Below are positions 62,936 through 64,000 of a stretch of DNA of 64,000 nt, one piece after another. The notes beneath the pieces were generated by a model that saw nothing but the letters and a program-made list of their open reading frames with translations, was not told the DNA's origin and did not search any database. The position numbers were made by a program, and so were the translations under genes. Origin of the DNA: Pelosinus baikalensis (lineage in GTDB: Bacteria > Bacillota > Negativicutes > DSM-13327); contig NZ_JAJHJB010000021.1 of the NCBI RefSeq assembly GCF_020819555.1, forward strand, positions 1-64,000. The letters run 5' to 3'. Position 1 is the first letter of the stretch, and every line of letters starts with the position of its first letter.

Positions 62936-63691
62936 TTACTCGTTAAGATTAACAAATGTAAATTTTTCTTTGAGAGAACAAATATCCAAATTCATATGGG
63001 TTCTTGAAGGATAAGCGATTGCACTCATATAGCCTCCAATCGTAAATGCAATAACTCTGTATTGAGGAAAATTTTTATAATAACACATAATATCATTGTC
63101 TTGAAGTTCAATTTTGGAAATCTCCAAAACCTCAAACGGAGTCATTAAACCCGTTTTAAGAACTTTGGATAAGGCTTCCTTGGCTGTCCATAAAAGTGTG
63201 AGACCTGTTTCATAAGAAAGCGGCAGAACGTTAATCAGATCTTTTTCATCCTCTGTTATTTGTCTTTCTAAAACATCTCTGTTTTTTAAATTTATTTTTT
63301 CGAGATCAATTCCCATAGGATGAGCCTCCGGAAAAGCAATTGCTACCCCAAAATCATCACAATGGGTAATACTAACTTGAATATTCTGTTTATTAGATAT
63401 TGTAATAGGTTGGCCAAATATACCGGATTTAATTATAATATTTGTTAAGTTTTCTTCATTAATTAGACTAGCTACCGCCTGTTTGGCAACAAAGCGCCCA
63501 ATGAGGTAACTTCTGATTCGCTTTTCAAATTTTAATGTATCATAATAATTACGTTCCTGATTATGTAAGTACTGAATTATTCCTTCATATTCTACTGTAC
63601 TTGAAAAACAACAACAACATATAGTTGCCTTAAATGTATTCTCCAATCTAGTTAAGATTACCTCATCAATATAAACATTAGGTTTGTGCAT
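62936..63691 (-). CDS. 4'-phosphopantetheinyl transferase (Sfp family)
   Basis: The 251-residue protein has the Sfp-type motifs: GIFGQPITI, VSITHCDDFGVAIAF, the Mg site PMGIDLEKI and LLWTAKEALSKVLKTG. The length and W-(T)-xKEA-K pattern fit Sfp/EntD enzymes that activate carrier proteins of NRPS, PKS or fatty acid synthases. No such synthase lies in the window. Residues about 24-28 are an unusual run of four cysteines (TICCCCFSS). The gene is flanked by non-coding DNA. Confidence 0.88.
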   Translation of the reverse strand: MHKPNVYIDEVILTRLENTFKATICCCCFSSTVEYEGIIQYLHNQERNYYDTLKFEKRIRSYLIGRFVAKQAVASLINEENLTNIIIKSGIFGQPITISNKQNIQVSITHCDDFGVAIAFPEAHPMGIDLEKINLKNRDVLERQITEDEKDLINVLPLSYETGLTLLWTAKEALSKVLKTGLMTPFEVLEISKIELQDNDIMCYYKNFPQYRVIAFTIGGYMSAIAYPSRTHMNLDICSLKEKFTFVNLNE

Positions 63692-63837
63692 CTTATATTA
63701 ATTGATACCTCCATTTTTGTTCCTTACTTTGGTTATCCATTTTTATTTAGAATCTATCGAAAATGAAAGAATATGTAAAGAATTTCACAGTACCTAAATA
63801 AGGTTGTAAAGAAAATAACTCTTTCCTTGCTTTTCTT

Positions 63838-64000
63838 CTACTCTAGCAGAGAACCATCACGGAGCTGTTCCTGTTTTTGGCGTAACCTTTCATTGACATA
63901 GATGAATTGTCGATAATTCACATAAGCCACCATCATCCCAAATATTTCGGCCACCGCCACCAAAATCACCACCTGTCCCCAAGGCAACCTGCCAATGTAC
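63838..64000 (-). CDS. Membrane protein, C-terminal part (runs off the window)
   Basis: The minus strand is open from the right edge to TAG 63838-63840, giving the last 53 residues. They contain one membrane helix (WGQVVILVAVAEIFGMMVAY) and a polar charged tail (NERLRQKQEQLRDGSLLE). The gene is cut by the window end and the family cannot be named. Confidence 0.6.
   Translation of the reverse strand, partial: YIGRLPWGQVVILVAVAEIFGMMVAYVNYRQFIYVNERLRQKQEQLRDGSLLE

Noticed and set aside
62936..63691. Start of a secondary-metabolite cluster
   Set aside because: No synthase, carrier or export gene accompanies the transferase inside the window.

Overview
The window looks like a chromosome segment of a spore-forming diderm Firmicute (Negativicutes, most like the Pelosinus/Sporomusa group). 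This is inferred from the gene mix: an LpxL/HtrB-type lipid A acyltransferase and an ArnT-like transferase imply an outer membrane with lipid A. A CwlD-like amidase implies endospores. A glmS ribozyme, RNase J and the CdaA/CdaR/GlmM cluster are Firmicute signatures. No rRNA or tRNA gene was recognised.

Layout. 0-5.5 kb: PadR regulator with a two-gene permease; a small ferredoxin gene next to an aldo/keto reductase and a beta-propeller lipoprotein, divergent from an XRE/MmyB-type regulator. 5.6-7 kb: a second aldo/keto reductase divergent from a frameshifted HxlR regulator. 7.4-16.5 kb: a two-component system followed by a convergent cell-envelope operon (GT39/ArnT-like transferase, nucleotide-sugar dehydrogenase, SDR epimerase/decarboxylase, LpxL-like acyltransferase, GT2 polyprenyl-P glycosyltransferase, GtrA). 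16.5-21 kb: IS1182-type remnant, heterodimeric ABC exporter and MarR regulator. 21.4-24.9 kb: a gene graveyard of truncated and frameshifted fragments ending in a dicarboxylate symporter with a nonsense codon. 25-33 kb: two LysR regulators, a nuclease-XPD helicase fusion, a 1.4-kb stretch with repeats, a Fur-controlled mini transcription unit and a 36-codon membrane peptide gene, a PhzF protein and a DapB-like protein. 33.5-39.4 kb: RNase J, SulP transporter, UspA, Dps, hydrolase. 39.6-46.6 kb: cdaA-cdaR-FAD dehydrogenase-glmM-(ribozyme) glmS. 46.7-56.2 kb: ilvE and a complete argCJBDFGH cluster. 56-64 kb: a PAS/GGDEF/HD-GYP receptor, YbaK, a LigB-like protein, CwlD, a GT51 transglycosylase, an Sfp-type phosphopantetheinyl transferase and a partial membrane protein.

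Most interesting candidate system: the 7.4-16.5 kb block. It resembles a stripped-down lipid A sugar-modification (Arn) pathway without recognisable ArnB or ArnD, with a GtrA protein where ArnE/F would be. The same three-hexamer element (ATTAGA-N5-ATTAGA-ATTAGA) lies upstream of the response regulator and next to the putative -35 of the operon, so the sensor pair probably controls the operon. The response regulator reading frame is broken by an exact 11-bp tandem duplication right after its start, and removing one copy restores a normal 230-residue protein. This is either a switch-like mutation or simple inactivation. The acyltransferase gene in the operon is flanked by about 370-bp direct repeats, so it could be lost by recombination. 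A second candidate is a Fur-box promoter (29.5 kb) driving a roughly 300-nt unit whose only ORF carries an in-frame stop. It could be an iron-responsive small RNA or a decayed small membrane protein gene.

All calls come from reading sequence and motifs only; no database search was run.
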